This document shows positions 62,641 through 64,000 of a DNA stretch of 64,000 bases, in pieces. Position numbers and translations under genes: made by a program. The notes under the pieces were generated by a model, which saw nothing but the letters and a program-made list of their open reading frames with translations, was not told the origin of the DNA and did no database searches. Source of the stretch: Rattus norvegicus (Eukaryota > Chordata > Mammalia > Rodentia > Muridae); contig NC_086029.1 in the NCBI RefSeq assembly GCF_036323735.1, forward strand, positions 7,921,816 through 7,985,815, read 5' to 3'. The first letter of the stretch is position 1. Each line of letters begins with the position of its first letter.

Positions 62641-64000
62641 AGCCTATTATTCAAGGTAGAGCAACGTTTTAACGAACTGAAACACTGTTTCTTTGTGTAT
62701 TCAGTTAGTTCCCAGTAGCCTGCTCTTGTAATATGTGTACTTTTAAAGATTTATCAAAATTTGGTGAGCCGAATCAGAGTAACATGGTGAATTCGGTTAG
62801 TTCCCCATAGGCTCAGTAGTAATAAGTGGACTGTTCGGGATATAGAAAGATTTTCACGAATGGAATCAAAATTTCTAGGCGAATTCAGTGAGTTCCCAAA
62901 GGGACAGTCTTGTATGGGTTTCCTTTTCAAAATAGAGCAACATTTTTGGAACGGAATCTAAGTATCATGGTGAATTCAGTATGTTCCAAATATGATTCAC
63001 ATGTAATAAGGTTGTTATGCAAGATAGAGCAAGTTTTAACGAACAGAAACACTGTTTCTTTGTGAATTCAGTTAGGTCCCAATAGCCTGCTCTTGTAATA
63101 TGTCTACTTTTAAAGATTTATCCAAATTTGTTGAGCCGAATCTGAGTAACATGGTGAATTGGATTAGTTCACAATAGGCCGCAGTAGTAATAAGTGGACT
63201 GTTCGGGATATAGAAAAATTTTCACGAATGGAATCAAAATTTCTAGGCGAATTCAGTGAGTTCCCAAAGGGACATGCTTGTATGAGTTTGCTTTTCAATA
63301 TAGAGCAATATTTTAAGGAACGGAATCTAGGTATCATGGTGAATTCAGTAGGTTACCAATAGGATTCACATGTAATAAGCTTGTTATTCAAGATAGAGCA
63401 ACGTTTTAATGAACTGAAACACTGTTTCTTTGTGAATTCAGTTAGTTCCCAGGAGTCTGCTCTTGTAATATGTGTACTTTCAAAGATTTATCAAAATTTG
63501 GTGATCCGAATCTGAGTAACATGGTGAATTCGGGTTGTTCCCAGAGGTCGCAGTAGTAATAAGTGGACTGTTCGGGATATAGAAAATTTTTCACGAATGG
63601 AATCAAAATTTCTAGGAGATTTCAGTGAGGTCACAATGGGACATGCTTGTATGAGTTTGCTTTTCGATACAAAGCAACATTTTAAGGAACGGAATCTAGT
63701 TATCATGGTTAATTCTGTAAGTTACCAATAGGATTCACATGTAATAAGCTTGTTATTCAAGATAGAGCAACGTTTTAACGAACTGTAACTCTGTTTCTTT
63801 GTGAATTCCGTTAGTTCCCAGTAACCTGCTCTTGTAATATGTGTACTTTTAAATATTTATCAAAATTAGGGGAGCCGAATCTGAGTAACATCGTGAATTC
63901 GGTTAGTTCCCAATGGGCCGCAGTAGTAATAAGTGGAATCTTCCGGATATAGAAAAATTTTCACGAATGGAATCAAAATTTCTAGGCGAATTCAGTGAGT
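62532..64000. repeat. ~1.47-kb segment recurring 8,832 bp upstream, copy 2 (cut by window end)
   Basis: Second copy of 53,700-55,168, with a few substitutions (GGTACAG for GATACAG, GCCTATTATTC for GCTTGTTATTC, CAATAGGCC for CAATTGGCC). The match continues to the last base of the window, so a second 8.83-kb period may continue beyond it. Confidence 0.88.

Larger units (their letters stand above)
1..64000. repeat. Satellite DNA array, ~370-bp tetramer of ~92-bp monomers
   Basis: The entire window is built from one sequence family repeated head-to-tail about 173 times as a 366-370 bp unit. Each unit contains four related 92-93 bp monomers in fixed order A-B-C-D. Every monomer begins with a version of GAATTCRGTNRGTTCCCA, so intact EcoRI sites recur about every 92 bp. 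I see no inverted segment, no unique DNA and no inserted element. The consensus tetramer is about 37% GC by hand count. Arrays of this kind are typical of eukaryotic heterochromatin and centromeres; that role here is inference. Both window ends cut the array, so its true size is unknown. All recurring short reading frames belong to this repeat. Confidence 0.98.
53361..64000. repeat. Block V: diverged tetramer array right of the 5.6-kb units
   Basis: Tetramers in regular order with block I-like subtypes: CCTGCTCTTG A, CGATACAG C2 and GGTTACC D2. Distinct variants include an A start shortened to GAGTTCTG with CCGGTAGCCTGCC, an A start GTGTATTCAG, and monomer B/C junctions reading CTGGCGAATTCTGTGAC. 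No register shift was found. The block runs off the window end. Confidence 0.75.

Noticed and set aside
1..64000. Many short open reading frames of 60-140 codons on both strands
   Set aside because: They are the same repeat-derived frames recurring each ~370 bp, overlap each other on opposite strands, are often cut or shifted by indels, and show no recognisable domain. They are by-products of the satellite.
1..64000. CRISPR-like regularity (repeat and spacer)
   Set aside because: The sequence between the conserved boxes is itself repeated every four monomers and related between monomers, so there are no unique spacers. No cas genes are present.
1..64000. tRNA-like or Pol III B-box in GGTTCCCAATAGG
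   Set aside because: It does not fit GGTTCRANYCC, and no cloverleaf or A box stands at the right distance.
1..64000. Known satellites: human alpha (171 bp), Drosophila 1.688 (359 bp), Tribolium TCAST (~360 bp)
   Set aside because: Unit lengths are different or only roughly alike, and I recognise no shared sequence. A database search is needed before any family name is used.
1..64000. Telomeric or simple microsatellite repeats
   Set aside because: No runs of TTAGGG, TTAGG, TTTAGGG or other short-motif tandem repeats were seen. Only small local changes occur, such as the repeated TTTCTTG near 14,535.

Overview
The whole 64 kb window is one uninterrupted tandem satellite array. I find no protein-coding gene, RNA gene or recognisable transposon in it. 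The DNA is AT-rich: the repeat unit I counted by hand has about 37% GC. The array is head-to-tail throughout and runs off both ends of the window. This points to a heterochromatic, possibly centromeric or pericentromeric, block of a eukaryotic nuclear genome. The sequence alone does not let me name the species.

The array has at least three levels. (1) Monomers of 92-93 bp; four diverged types, here called A, B, C and D, are roughly 65-73% identical by hand alignment. Each starts with the same box, GAATTCRGTNRGTTCCCA, which contains an EcoRI site. (2) The order A-B-C-D makes a tetramer of about 366-370 bp, repeated about 173 times. (3) From 36,663 to 53,360 there is a 5,614-bp super-unit of 61 monomers, present 2.97 times. 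The copies are nearly identical; I confirmed only three single-base differences by position.

Layout. Block I (1 to ~11.4 kb) is a regular tetramer array with two interleaved C/D subtypes and two local duplications. Block II (~11.4-25.3 kb) is a mosaic marked by an A subtype with CAGGCTCTTG. It holds a 1,103-bp tandem duplication, a 2.58-kb-spaced duplication, a 5.25-kb-spaced duplication and two D-D pentamers. Block III (25.3-36.66 kb) is marked by CAGGCCCTTG A monomers, a 3-bp-insertion A variant and three A-A pentamers. Block IV (36.66-53.36 kb) is the 5.6-kb higher-order array, which looks recently amplified. Block V (53.36-64.0 kb) resembles block I. It contains a decayed partial copy of the 5.6-kb unit and a segment that recurs 8.83 kb apart.

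The short open frames found all along the window are the same two repeat-derived frames (about 62 codons on +, about 75 codons on -) recurring at the tetramer period, and I do not call them genes. What the window records is satellite evolution: local amplification in whole-tetramer steps, occasional one-monomer register shifts, and a young homogeneous core between older, more diverged arrays.
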